64,000 nucleotides of DNA from JAWWPY01 sp963822825 (GCA_963822825.1 CAWGIW010000025.1:310001-374000), one strand, 5' to 3'; positions 45,525 to 53,829 are shown, counted from the stretch's first letter. The notes: generated from the letters alone by a model not told the origin. Program-made: numbers and translations.

Positions 45525-46955
45525 CTATTTAATGGGCGATGCCTGCCAGCTCTGCCCGCCGTCCACGGTGAACCAGACCGCGTGCTGGCTTGGATCGGCG
45601 GGCACGGCGACGCCCCGCAACGACGTGGTCATACCGACGAAGGCGAAGCCGCCCGCCGGGGTGGCGGCACTGCCGGGGGTCCAGGTGGCGCCACCATCGG
45701 CCGAGATCTCGAGGCCCAGGGTGGTCGCGATGACGATCGCGCCGGATGGTGTGCCCGCCACCGAGGTGGCGGTGCCGGCCGCTGGGGCGGTCCCGCCCAG
45801 GTGCCACGTCGTCCCGCCGTCGGAGGATGTGTAGACGGCCTTGACCTGGGAGCTGTCCGCAGCCTGGCCGGCGCACAGCAGCACCAGCCCGGAGGCGTTG
45901 GTGGCGGCCAGCATTCCGTTGGCGGGCTGGCCGCCGGGCGGTGCGGTGCCAGGGGAGCACTGGCCGGTGGACGGCCCAGTGGATTGCCCAGTGGACGGCC
46001 CGGTGGACGGGGTCGCGGCGGGCGGGCCGTTCAACGGCAGCCAGGCGGCCTGACCCGAGATCGGCCCGCTGAGCAGATGCCCGTCGGGCCTCAGCAGGTA
46101 CCCGCTGGTCCCGGTGAGCAGGAGCGAGATGGAGGTCGCCGCGACGCTGGGGGTAAGGGACGTCGCGGTGCCGGCCACCGGCGACCAGTTGTCGTCGCCC
46201 GCGCTGGCGGAGTACACGGCGAAGCTGGTGCAGTCGGCGGCGAAATCGGCGCCGGTCCCGGTGCACTGAGCCCATACCGCGAAGGCGCGATTACCGCGCG
46301 CCTCAAGCGCGGTCACCCGCATCCCCCCCGTGCTGACCTGCGTCCAGGTCTGGCCGCCGTCGTGGGTGGCGAACAACCCCGGCCCGAACGCCCAGCCGTC
46401 TTCGGTGTCCAGGAAGCGGATCTGGCTCACCCCGGCCGATCCGTTCGGGGCCCCGGTGACTGGTGCGTGCACGCCATACCAGGTTGCGCCGCCGTTATCG
46501 GTGCGCGCGATCGACGTGCAATCCTGCTTGATGATGGGGCAGTGGCCCGGCGTGCCGGCCTGGCCGAGCACCCACCCGGTGCGTGTGCCGATGAAGGTCA
46601 CCGATGCGGCCGCGAAGCTGGCGGGCACGGGCGGCAGCGAGGCAGCCGGTGTCAGCGTCGATGCTGGCGCGGATGAGGTGGCCGAGCCGCGGCCGGGACT
46701 GGGGGTCAGCGCCTCGCTGTTCGCCGCGCTGTTGCCCGCCTGCCCTGGGCCCACCTGCAGGCGCGGGATGATCAGGGTTGGTACGGCCGCGATGAGGGTT
46801 ATAACGGCGGCGCCCCCCGCGGCCGCCACGGCGGCCCGCCTGATCTTGCGCCGCCGTGCCCGCCGCCGGATCAGCTCGAAGGTTCCCGGCGGTGGCGGCA
46901 GCGGATGGACCTGAGCTTTCAGCCAGGCATCCAAGTCGTCGCGCGGGTCAGCCAT
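45525..46955 (-). CDS. Membrane-anchored WD/BNR-repeat sensor-like protein, cotranscribed with an ECF sigma factor
   Basis: 476 residues from ATG 46955, which overlaps the sigma-factor stop by eight bases. A cytoplasmic N-terminus (MADPRDDLDAWLKAQVHPLPPPPGTFELIRRRARRRKIRR) precedes one transmembrane helix (AAVAAAGGAAVITLIAAVPTLI). Outside lie repeated Asp-box elements such as TDNGGATWYG, THDGGQTWTQV, SSDGGTTWHL and SADGGATWTPG, typical of a Ycf48/BNR propeller, with a Thr/Ser/Pro-rich linker. No zinc anti-sigma motif is visible in the short cytoplasmic part. A role in controlling the sigma factor is suggested only by the coupling. Confidence 0.75.
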   Translation of the reverse strand: MADPRDDLDAWLKAQVHPLPPPPGTFELIRRRARRRKIRRAAVAAAGGAAVITLIAAVPTLIIPRLQVGPGQAGNSAANSEALTPSPGRGSATSSAPASTLTPAASLPPVPASFAAASVTFIGTRTGWVLGQAGTPGHCPIIKQDCTSIARTDNGGATWYGVHAPVTGAPNGSAGVSQIRFLDTEDGWAFGPGLFATHDGGQTWTQVSTGGMRVTALEARGNRAFAVWAQCTGTGADFAADCTSFAVYSASAGDDNWSPVAGTATSLTPSVAATSISLLLTGTSGYLLRPDGHLLSGPISGQAAWLPLNGPPAATPSTGPSTGQSTGPSTGQCSPGTAPPGGQPANGMLAATNASGLVLLCAGQAADSSQVKAVYTSSDGGTTWHLGGTAPAAGTATSVAGTPSGAIVIATTLGLEISADGGATWTPGSAATPAGGFAFVGMTTSLRGVAVPADPSQHAVWFTVDGGQSWQASPIK

Positions 46956-47550
46956 CGGACTCCCCCAGCGCTTCACGCAACCGCGCCCGCGCCTGGAACA
47001 GGTCGGCCTTGATGGTGCCCTCGGGGCGGCCGAGCATCGTGGCCACGTCGCGGAGCGGGAAGCCCCCGTAGTAGTGGAGCAGGAACGGGCGGCGGAGGCG
47101 GTCTGGCAGGGCCTGCAGGAGCGCCCGCACGTGCACGTCCTGGCCCGGGTGGTACACCGGGTCGAACTGGGCGCCGGCGGTGACGGCGCGGATGGCCTTG
47201 CGCTCGCGCCCGGCCTTGCGCCAGTGATCACGGACCAGGTTTGTGGCGATCATGTAGAGATAGCTCTGCGGGTTGTCCAGCGCTGACCACCGGGCCAGCA
47301 GCCGGGTGAATGCCTCGGACGCGATCTCGTGCGCCGTATCGTCATCGTCTACCAGCCGCCGGACCCAGCCTGCCAGCCTGGGGTAACAAGCGTTGAAGAG
47401 TTCCTCCGCCGCGGCACGGTCGGTGCTGCGGAGCATGCCCACGGATTCCCCTCGGCTGGCGGCCCCCGTCGCCGGGCTCCACGGCGCCACGAGGGTCAGG
47501 ACCTCGCCCGCGGTGACGGCCGCGGTGGCATCGGCGGTTTGGGACGGCAC
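46948..47550 (-). CDS. ECF RNA polymerase sigma factor
   Basis: 200 residues, GTG start at 47550. Region 2 has FNACYPRLAGWVRRLVDDDDTAHEIASEAFTRLLARWSALDNPQSYLYMIATNLVRDHWRK; region 4 has ALPDRLRRPFLLHYYGGFPLRDVATMLGRPEGTIKADLFQARARLREAL, the helix-turn-helix for the -35 element. No C-terminal extension. It probably directs its own operon, but no target promoter could be recognised. Confidence 0.92.
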   Translation of the reverse strand: MPSQTADATAAVTAGEVLTLVAPWSPATGAASRGESVGMLRSTDRAAAEELFNACYPRLAGWVRRLVDDDDTAHEIASEAFTRLLARWSALDNPQSYLYMIATNLVRDHWRKAGRERKAIRAVTAGAQFDPVYHPGQDVHVRALLQALPDRLRRPFLLHYYGGFPLRDVATMLGRPEGTIKADLFQARARLREALGESDG

Positions 47551-47774
47551 AGGTTTACCACACCTTCGCTGGCGAAACGGCCATTGGCCGCACAGGTGTG
47601 CCCCCGCATCGCCTGTGCGATACCTGAGACGATCGGCAGCGGTTTCCGGTTGGGCTGGATGCCGGGCGAATTATGACCGGGGCCCGTCGGAGGCTCGCCC
47701 GGGGCCCGGGCTCGTCTGGGGGCCGTCGGGGGCTCCCCCGGGGCCCGGGCTCGTCTGGGTGAGGTGCCCCGAAC
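47551..47774. repeat. G-rich repeat units left of the insertion sequence
   Basis: No gene. From about 47680 the motif ggggcccgggctcgtctgggggccgtcgggggctc recurs; the same units continue to the right of the IS (49060-49190), so the element sits inside a repeat tract. Confidence 0.6.
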
Positions 47775-47818
47775 CTTCCGGACAGCGGCCCCACTAAGAT
47801 TGGGGCCGTCTGAAAGGG

Positions 47819-48115
47819 ATGGTATTGGCGAGACGCAAGCACAATTACACACCTGAGTTCCGGGAAGAAGCCGTGAAGCTGGTGATCGAGACGTCACGTC
47901 CGATCGCGCAGGTGGCCAGGGAACTCGGTATCGTCGAAGGCACTCTCGGGAACTGGGTGAACGTCTACAGAAGTGAGCATGCCAGCGATGAGCCGTCGCT
48001 TACGATGAGCGAGCGTGTCCGGCTTCGCGAGGCAGAGCGTGAACTTCGGGACCTCAAGCAGAAAGTCGCCTTCCTGGAAAAAGTTGCCGCGTACTTCGCC
48101 AGCGAGCCTCGGTGA
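47819..48115 (+). CDS. IS3-family transposase OrfA
   Basis: 98 residues with the IS3 OrfA helix-turn-helix (YTPEFREEAVKLVIETSRPIAQVARELGIVEGTLGNWVNVYR) and a C-terminal leucine-zipper-like coil (LREAERELRDLKQKVAFLEKVAAYF). Its TGA overlaps the GTG of OrfB by four bases. A GGAAAAAG run near 48076-48083 is a plausible slippage site for an OrfAB fusion. Confidence 0.93.
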   Translation: MVLARRKHNYTPEFREEAVKLVIETSRPIAQVARELGIVEGTLGNWVNVYRSEHASDEPSLTMSERVRLREAERELRDLKQKVAFLEKVAAYFASEPR

Positions 48116-49023
48116 GCGACAAGTTCGAGTTCATCGACGCGGAGAACGCAGCCAGCACGACCGCGAACAACAGCAGGCCTCCTTCGATCGTGAAGATGTG
48201 CGCATGGCTTGAGATCTCCCGTTCGGGATTCTACGGATGGCGGGACCGGCCGGCTTCGGCTACAGCGGAAAGGCGTGAGAAACTCAAGTTGTTCATTACC
48301 AGGTCCTTCGACGACTCTGACGGGACCTACGGGCACCGGCGGATCCACGCCGACCTGGCAGGCTGGGGTGTGCCGTGCGGGCCTGAGCTGGTCCGGTCTC
48401 TTATGCGTGAGCTGGGCCTGGAGCCCTGCCAGCCGAGGCCCTGGCGGTTCAGCCTGACCGAGGGCGACGGCCAGGAGCACCGCATCCCTGACCTCGTCAA
48501 GCGCGACTTCACCGCGGGCGCTCCCGGCCTGAAAATGGTCGGGGACATCACTTATATCGAGACCTGGGAAGGCTGGGTCTATCTGGCGACCGTCATTGAC
48601 TGCCATACCAGGGCCGTCGTGGGCTGGGCAATGGACGACAACTATAAGACGCCGCTCATCGAGAGGGCCATAGACATGGCCGCCCGGAACCATGTTCTTG
48701 CCGAGCAGGCGATCTTCCACTCGGACCGCGGAAGCAATTACACATCCAGTCAGTTCGCCAGGAGACTGAAGCATCACAAGCTCCGGCATTCGGTCGGCCG
48801 GACCGGAATTTGCTACGATAACTCGATGGCCGAATCGTTCTTCGCTATCTTGAAGAATGAGCGAGTTCACCGTACTCAGTATCCGACCCGTGCGCACGCA
48901 TACCGTGACGTTGCCAGGTACATTGAGTTCCGGTACAATTCTCGGCGTCGGCACTCTGGACTTCAGTACAGGACTCCGCAGCAGGTCTATGGCGAGCATC
49001 TTGACCGGCAGCTCTCAGCATGA
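48112..49023 (+). CDS. IS3-family transposase OrfB (DDE integrase core)
   Basis: 303 residues. After an HTH_21-type segment (YGHRRIHADLAGWGVPCG) comes the rve core: first Asp in MVGDITYIETWEGW, second Asp in IFHSDRGSNYTSSQF, Glu in NSMAESFFAILKNERVH. The end HSGLQYRTPQQVYGEHL is typical. All catalytic residues are present, so the element may be active. Confidence 0.95.
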   Translation: MSDKFEFIDAENAASTTANNSRPPSIVKMCAWLEISRSGFYGWRDRPASATAERREKLKLFITRSFDDSDGTYGHRRIHADLAGWGVPCGPELVRSLMRELGLEPCQPRPWRFSLTEGDGQEHRIPDLVKRDFTAGAPGLKMVGDITYIETWEGWVYLATVIDCHTRAVVGWAMDDNYKTPLIERAIDMAARNHVLAEQAIFHSDRGSNYTSSQFARRLKHHKLRHSVGRTGICYDNSMAESFFAILKNERVHRTQYPTRAHAYRDVARYIEFRYNSRRRHSGLQYRTPQQVYGEHLDRQLSA

Positions 49024-49050
49024 ATTAACCATTAAATGGCTGTCCGGAAA

Positions 49051-49250
49051 GAACGCGGCACATCAGGGGGCCGTCGGGGGGCTCGCCCGGGCTCGTCTGG
49101 GGGCCGTCGGGGGGCTCGTCGGGGGGCCGTCGGGGGGCTCGTCCGGGGGGCCGTCGGGGGCTCGCCCGGGGACCGTGCCGGGCCGCCCGGGCCGTCGCGG
49201 GTCCATCCGGGTGTGGCCCTCCAGGGCGGCCGGGCTACACTGAACGGAGA
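49051..49250. repeat. G-rich ~24-nt repeat tract right of the insertion sequence
   Basis: gggggccgtcggggggctcg units recur about six times between 49066 and 49175 with variable endings. No open frame is supported. The tract continues the one seen left of the IS. Confidence 0.75.
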
Positions 49251-49270
49251 ATAGTAGGACGTCCTACTAT
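49251..49270. promoter_or_regulatory. Perfect 20-bp operator-like palindrome before the acyl-CoA mutase
   Basis: ATAGTAGGACGTCCTACTAT, exact dyad symmetry, AT-rich against its surroundings, 63 bases before the mutase start. TACTAT at 49265-49270 could serve as a -10 hexamer, so a bound repressor would block the promoter. Confidence 0.7.
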
Positions 49271-49333
49271 CTGCGTGATCGCTGGGTCCCTGCTGGCTGC
49301 ATAGCCGCTCGCCGGCCCCGGGGAGGAGCCATC

Positions 49334-51019
49334 ATGGAGGTGCAACCCCCCATGGAGCCTGCCGCCGAGGGGCGGCGCCGCTGGCAGCGCCGGTTCGACG
49401 AGTCCCGGCTTCGTGACGCGGACTTCAGCACGCTGTCCGGGCTTGAGGTGGATCCGGTGTACGGCCCGGCGCCGGGCGCCGCACCGCCTGGATTCGAGCG
49501 GATCGGCTGGCCGGGCGAGTACCCGTTCACCCGGGGTCTCTACCCGGCCGGGTACCGGGGGCGGGCCTGGACGATCCGCCAGTTCTCCGGCTTCGGCAAC
49601 GCCAGGCAGACCAACGAGCGGTACAAGATGCTGATGCGGGCGGGCGGGGCCGGCCTGTCGGTGGCATTCGACATGCCTACCCTGATGGGCCGGGACTCCG
49701 ACGACCCGCGCTCGCTCGGCGAAGTCGGCCACTGCGGCGTGGCGATCGACTCCGCCGCCGACATGGACCTGCTGTTCTCCGGCATCCCGCTGGCCGATGT
49801 CACCGCCTCGATGACGATCAGCGGTCCCGCGGTCCCGGTGTTCTGCATGTACCTGGCCGCGGCCCGGCGTCAGGACGCGGATCTGGCCACGCTGGACGGG
49901 ACGCTGCAGACGGACATTTTCAAGGAGTACATCGCGCAGAAGGAGTGGCTGTTCCCGCCGCTGCCGCACCTGCGGCTGATCGGCGACCTGATGGAGTACT
50001 GCGCCCACGAGATCCCCGCGTACAAGCCACTGTCGGTGTCCGGCTACCACATCAGGGAAGCGGGCTCGACCGCCGCCCAGGAACTGGCGTTCACGCTGGC
50101 CGATGGCTTCGGCTACGTCGAGCTTGGCCTGTCCCGCGGCTTGGACGTGAACGCCTTCGCGCCGGGGCTGTCCTTCTTCTTCGATGCGCACATCGATTTC
50201 TTCGAGGAGATTGCCAAGTTCCGCGCCGCGCGCCGGATCTGGGCGCGGTGGATCCGGGACACCTACGGCGCGACCACCAGCCGGGCCCAGTGGCTGCGCT
50301 TCCACACCCAGACCGCGGGTGTGTCGCTCACCGCCCAGCAGCCTGACAACAACATCGTGCGGACCGCGATCGAGGCCCTGGCGGCCGTGCTCGGCGGGAC
50401 GAACTCGCTGCATACCAACGCCCTCGACGAGGTGCTGGCGTTGCCGAGCGAGAAGGCGGCGGAGATCGCGGTGCGCACCCAGCAGGTGATCATGGAGGAG
50501 ACCGGCGTGGTCAACGTCGCGGACCCGCTGGGCGGCTCCTGGTACCTGGAGGCGCTCACGGACCGACTGGAAGCCGAGGCCGAGGCGGTCTTCGCCAAGA
50601 TCCGCGCGATGAGCCCCGACGGCTCGATGACCGGCGGGATCCTGCGCGGGATCGAGGACGGCTGGTTCATGGCCGAGATCGCCGAGTCGGCCTTCGAGTA
50701 CCAGCAGAAGGTGGAGAAGGGTGAGAAGCGGGTGGTCGGCGTGAACTGCTACCCCGACACCGTCGGGCAGCCGGTGGAGATCATGCGGGTCAGCCATGAG
50801 GTGGAGCGGGACCAGGTCCGGGATCTGGCCCGGCGCCGGGCCACACGGGACCAGGCCGCCGTGGACTCGGCCCTGGCCTCGATGCTGGCGGCCGCGCGGT
50901 CGGGTGCCAACATGATCCCGCCGATGTTTGCGGCCGCCTGCGCCGAGGCGACCCTGGGCGAGATCTGCGGCGTGCTGCGCGACGAGTGGGGCAGTTACTC
51001 CGAGACCCCGGCGTTCTAG
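49334..51019 (+). CDS. Acyl-CoA mutase large subunit, isobutyryl-CoA mutase (IcmA) type
   Basis: 561 residues from ATG 49334 behind a GGGGAGGAG ribosome binding site. The TIM-barrel substrate domain is complete, but the C-terminal cobalamin-binding domain of MutB is absent, so a separate small B12 subunit is needed and is not in this window. Specificity residues read F84 in TIRQFSGFGNARQTNERYK and Q202 in EYIAQKEWLFPP; methylmalonyl-CoA mutase has Tyr and Arg there, isobutyryl-CoA mutase Phe and Gln. H239 in SGYHIREAGSTAAQELAFTLADG is the catalytic-site His. Length matches IcmA. Predicted to interconvert isobutyryl- and n-butyryl-CoA with adenosylcobalamin. Confidence 0.92.
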   Translation: MEVQPPMEPAAEGRRRWQRRFDESRLRDADFSTLSGLEVDPVYGPAPGAAPPGFERIGWPGEYPFTRGLYPAGYRGRAWTIRQFSGFGNARQTNERYKMLMRAGGAGLSVAFDMPTLMGRDSDDPRSLGEVGHCGVAIDSAADMDLLFSGIPLADVTASMTISGPAVPVFCMYLAAARRQDADLATLDGTLQTDIFKEYIAQKEWLFPPLPHLRLIGDLMEYCAHEIPAYKPLSVSGYHIREAGSTAAQELAFTLADGFGYVELGLSRGLDVNAFAPGLSFFFDAHIDFFEEIAKFRAARRIWARWIRDTYGATTSRAQWLRFHTQTAGVSLTAQQPDNNIVRTAIEALAAVLGGTNSLHTNALDEVLALPSEKAAEIAVRTQQVIMEETGVVNVADPLGGSWYLEALTDRLEAEAEAVFAKIRAMSPDGSMTGGILRGIEDGWFMAEIAESAFEYQQKVEKGEKRVVGVNCYPDTVGQPVEIMRVSHEVERDQVRDLARRRATRDQAAVDSALASMLAAARSGANMIPPMFAAACAEATLGEICGVLRDEWGSYSETPAF

Positions 51020-51044
51020 GACACGTCCTGACTCGGGTCTGCTC

Positions 51045-51093
51045 GCAGCGTTTCCGCGGGAACGCTGCGGGCCACGTTTCCGCGGAAACGTGG
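51045..51093. repeat. Pair of REP-like palindromes behind the mutase gene
   Basis: A 24-nt palindrome (51045-51068, one mismatched pair) and a 22-nt perfect palindrome (51072-51093) share the core GTTTCCGCGGRAAC and stand three bases apart. There is no T-run. Confidence 0.7.
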
Positions 51094-51099
51094 TGCTCT

Positions 51100-51245
51100 G
51101 GCTCACACCGGGCGCGGTGGGCAGCCCAGCGTCCTTGGCCGCAGCGAGCAGCTGTTTTGTCGTGGGCCACGAACGCGCTGAGTTCGCGCCGGATGGCCAG
51201 TGCGGAGGCCAGACGTATCGCGTCGGTCACGCGCAGCGCCGGGGG
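51100..51245 (-). pseudogene. PIN-domain (VapC-like) toxin fragment, frameshifted
   Basis: Reads LRVTDAIRLASALAIRRELSAFVAHDK, then with one A removed from an AAAA run QLLAAAKDAGLPTAPGVS. This is the C-terminal third of a VapC-type PIN domain (DAIHLASAL and the AFVTYD..L motif). The N-terminal acidic residues are gone. No antitoxin gene is visible. Confidence 0.6.
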
Positions 51246-51493
51246 CGCGCCCGCCGACCGGCTGAGCCCTTCGTCCGTGAGTCCACTTCCCCGGTGCGCT
51301 GGATGACTTGGTAACTCTCGGGCGGGCCGTGGGCCTGCGCGCAGCAGGACCGCCGGGGCAGCTGGCCCCGGCGGTCCTGGCCCCGGCGGTCGGTCCTGGT
51401 CCTGGCGGTCGGTCCTGGTCCTGGCGGTGACGTGCCTTGGCCGATTTACGACTGGCCGGGCTGGCTCACGACCTCGACCGCGAGACTGAGCGC

Positions 51494-51773
51494 ACCCTGG
51501 CGCCCGTCCGCCGTAGTTCACGTTGGCGGCGATTCCGTACAGCCACGGCCGGGCGTCCGGTCGGCCAAGGTCATAGCGCCGGCGCCGCTGGAAGGCGGCG
51601 AGGAACGTCTCACCAACCACATCGTCGGCGGCGCCGTCCCCGAGCCTCCGGGTGACATAGCGATGGATGTGCGAGGCGTGCCGGTCATACAGGCCGGCGA
51701 ATGCCTCGGGCTCATGCCAGGACTGCTCGATCAGCGCGGCATCGTCCGCGCATTCTCGCGTCGGCGCAGTCAC
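51494..51773 (-). pseudogene. ECF sigma factor remnant, region 2 only
   Basis: From GTG 51773: TAPTRECADDAALIEQSWHEPEAFAGLYDRHASHIHRYVTRRLGDGAADDVVGETFLAAFQRRRRYDLGRPDARPWLYGIAANV, a good sigma region 2. After IAAN the similarity ends and no region 4 follows. A small C-rich repeat (ggtcctggtcctggc, 51370-51430) lies farther along. Truncated and non-functional. Confidence 0.8.
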
Positions 51774-52095
51774 AGTGGCTCCGTTTCGTCCGGTGTGGGT
51801 GCCGTGCGAGGCGCACAACACGGTTACCCCTTATCACCCGGTCGGCTTGTCCAGGTTCACACCGGAAGACTGGCGGGGGAGCCGTGGAGGCATGCCGGCC
51901 GCCAGCCGTCGATACCTGGCCGGGACCGATTAAGACGGACTGAGGACCACTCAACGCGGACGGAGGACCGACCAACGCGGACTGAGACCAACTCTGGCGG
52001 ATTGTGGCCTGGGGCAATGCGGGCGCTGACGGACCCTCGACCGTCGGGCATGGCTGGGTGTCCGTTCCATGGCGAGCATGCGGCAGGATGGAGTC
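51774..52095. other. Intergenic region with short degenerate repeats
   Basis: 322 bases before the TPR-thioredoxin gene. Around 51930-52000 the word gcggactgagga/accaac recurs three or four times in imperfect form. No gene is seen. Confidence 0.4.
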
Positions 52096-53097
52096 ATGCA
52101 GCAGCCGCGGGACTTTTCGCTCTACGGCGCCGTCAACCTGGGCGCGCGGCAGGCCGCCGCGCAGCGCAGCCAGCAGGCGGCGTCTCGCACTGACGCGCCG
52201 GACGGCACGCAGGGCGGCAACGTCATCGATGTGACCGAGGAAACCTTCAACGTGGAGGTCGTCGAGCGGTCGCGGTCCGCACCCGTGATCCTGGACCTAT
52301 GGGCCGAGTGGTGTGGTCCGTGCAAGCAGCTCAGCCCGGTGCTGGAGAAGCTCGCCATCGAAGCCGACGGGGCTTGGGTGCTGGCCAAGGTGGACATCGA
52401 CGCGAACCCGCAACTGCGGGCCGCGCTCCAGGTCCAGAGCATCCCGATGGTCATGGCCGTGGTCGGCGGCCAGGTGGTGGACGGCTTCCTTGGCGCTATG
52501 CCCGAGGCCCAGGTGCGCCAGTGGATCGGCCAGCTCATGCAAGTGGCGGAGCAGATTGGCGTATCCCAGGGCGCGGTGGACCCGGACGCGCCGCCTGATG
52601 ACGGCGCGGAAGCCGGCGGCCCGGCGGGACCCGGTGACTACCCGCCCGGCATGCGTGGCGGCCCCGGCGCGGGGGACCCCGCTGTAGACCCGGCGTTCGA
52701 GGAGGCCCAGGAGGCCATGGAGCGCGGCGACCTCGACGCCGCCGCGGACGCGTTCGAGCGGGTGCTGGCGACCTCGCCTGGTCACCCGGTCGCGACGCTG
52801 GGGCTCGCCCAGGTCAACCTGATCCGGCGGGTGAACTCCTACGACCAGGCGCAGGTGCGCCGCGCCGCCGCGGAAAACCCGGACGACGCCGAGGCGCAAA
52901 GCCGCGTCGCCGACATCGACGTGGCCACCGGCCGGATCGAGGAGGCCTTCGACCGGCTGCTCGGCACGGTCAGGCGAACGTCCGGAGAGGACCGGGACAA
53001 AGCGCGCCGCCACCTGATCAGCCTGTTCGAGATCTTCCCGCCCCGCGACCCGCGGGTCGCCAAGGCCCGCTCTACCCTCTCCACCCTCCTCTTCTGA
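52096..53097 (+). CDS. Thioredoxin-TPR protein (YbbN/CnoX-like)
   Basis: 333 residues from ATG 52096. A ~45-residue leader is followed by a thioredoxin domain with the active site WAEWCGPCKQ, the cis-Pro segment SIPMVMAVVGG, then a Gly/Pro linker and TPR-like helices (DPAFEEAQEAMERGDLDAAADAFERVLATSPGHPVATLGLAQVNL and further). Equivalent to Rv1324 by domain order and by position after the thiolase group. Probably a holdase or redox chaperone in the cytoplasm. Confidence 0.92.
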   Translation: MQQPRDFSLYGAVNLGARQAAAQRSQQAASRTDAPDGTQGGNVIDVTEETFNVEVVERSRSAPVILDLWAEWCGPCKQLSPVLEKLAIEADGAWVLAKVDIDANPQLRAALQVQSIPMVMAVVGGQVVDGFLGAMPEAQVRQWIGQLMQVAEQIGVSQGAVDPDAPPDDGAEAGGPAGPGDYPPGMRGGPGAGDPAVDPAFEEAQEAMERGDLDAAADAFERVLATSPGHPVATLGLAQVNLIRRVNSYDQAQVRRAAAENPDDAEAQSRVADIDVATGRIEEAFDRLLGTVRRTSGEDRDKARRHLISLFEIFPPRDPRVAKARSTLSTLLF

Positions 53098-53106
53098 CGG
53101 CCGTCT

Positions 53107-53160
53107 CGTTATTGGTGAACTTTTTTGCCCCCGGAGGGGCAAAAAAGTTCACCAATAACG
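53107..53160. repeat. 54-nt perfect hairpin with 25-bp arms
   Basis: Arms 53107-53131 and 53136-53160 are exact reverse complements; loop cgga. The stem centre is TTTTTTGCCCC/GGGGCAAAAAA, so the T-run lies before the GC stem instead of after it, and no T-run follows the whole hairpin. It stands between convergent genes. Confidence 0.9.
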
Positions 53161-53215
53161 CCTCCAGCACCGCACGGCGGGCCGCCGGGCGGGCGAGCGG
53201 CCGGGCGGGCGCGGG

Positions 53216-53704
53216 TCAGCGAGGGCGGGGATCGGCGGTGTCGGCCGCATCCGCGATCTGCTCCAGGGCGGGCAGCGCCGCCGCCAGGGCGGCCAGCTGG
53301 TCCGGGGTGAGCGTCCGCAGGCTGTCGGCGAGCAGGATGGTGCTCTCCTGCCTGATCCGCTCCAGAGCGGCATGCCCCTCGGCCGTGACGGACAGGGTGC
53401 TGGCCCGGGCGTCCCCGGGCACCGGGTGCCGCTCTACGTAGCCCTGTTCCTCCAGGGCGGTGACCAGCCGGGTCAGCGTGGAGGGCGCGATCTTCTCCGC
53501 GGCGGCCACGTCGCCGAGGCGCAGTGGCCCCGCCCGCTCGACCGTGGCCAGCGCAGAAAGCTGGGTGGGCGTCAGCCCGGCGAGCTCGTGACGGCGCAGC
53601 CGCCGCGACACCCGGGCGATCGCCACCCGCAGCCGGGTTACGTCGATAATTGGCGCATCCGCGATGGCGGACGCCGCGCTGCCGGGAGAACTGCCGTCGA
53701 TCAC
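53216..53704 (-). CDS. MarR-family transcriptional regulator
   Basis: 162 residues. Winged helix: ELAGLTPTQLSALATVERAGPLRLGDVAAAEKIAPSTLTRLVTALEEQGYVERHPVPGDARASTLSVTAEGHAALERIRQE. The DxR wing motif is intact. It is divergent from malic enzyme (126 bases between the starts), so that gene is a possible target. Ligand unknown. Confidence 0.92.
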   Translation of the reverse strand: MIDGSSPGSAASAIADAPIIDVTRLRVAIARVSRRLRRHELAGLTPTQLSALATVERAGPLRLGDVAAAEKIAPSTLTRLVTALEEQGYVERHPVPGDARASTLSVTAEGHAALERIRQESTILLADSLRTLTPDQLAALAAALPALEQIADAADTADPRPR

Positions 53705-53829
53705 CCCTCCAGGGTATGTATGCGCGGCCGTGGCTGGGGCCCCGCCGCCGGATGGGGGCCGGCCGGGCCCCCACCAGTGATGGCACGATGATGTCCTGTG
53801 CCAACGAAGGCCAGGAAGGTGGGAGTGAC

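Larger units (their letters stand above)
47775..49050 (+). mobile_element. IS3-family insertion sequence, 1276 bp, complete
   Basis: Two overlapping transposase frames are bounded by inverted ends CTTCCGGACAGC (47775-47786) and GCTGTCCGGAAA (49039-49050), 11 of 12 positions matching. GAAC flanks both sides (47771-47774 and 49051-49054), a 4-bp target duplication as expected of IS3. Both frames and ends are intact, so recent insertion is likely. It has lower GC in parts than its surroundings. Confidence 0.9.

Noticed and set aside
49235..51106. 623-codon minus frame opposite the mutase
   Set aside because: Shadow of the mutase gene.
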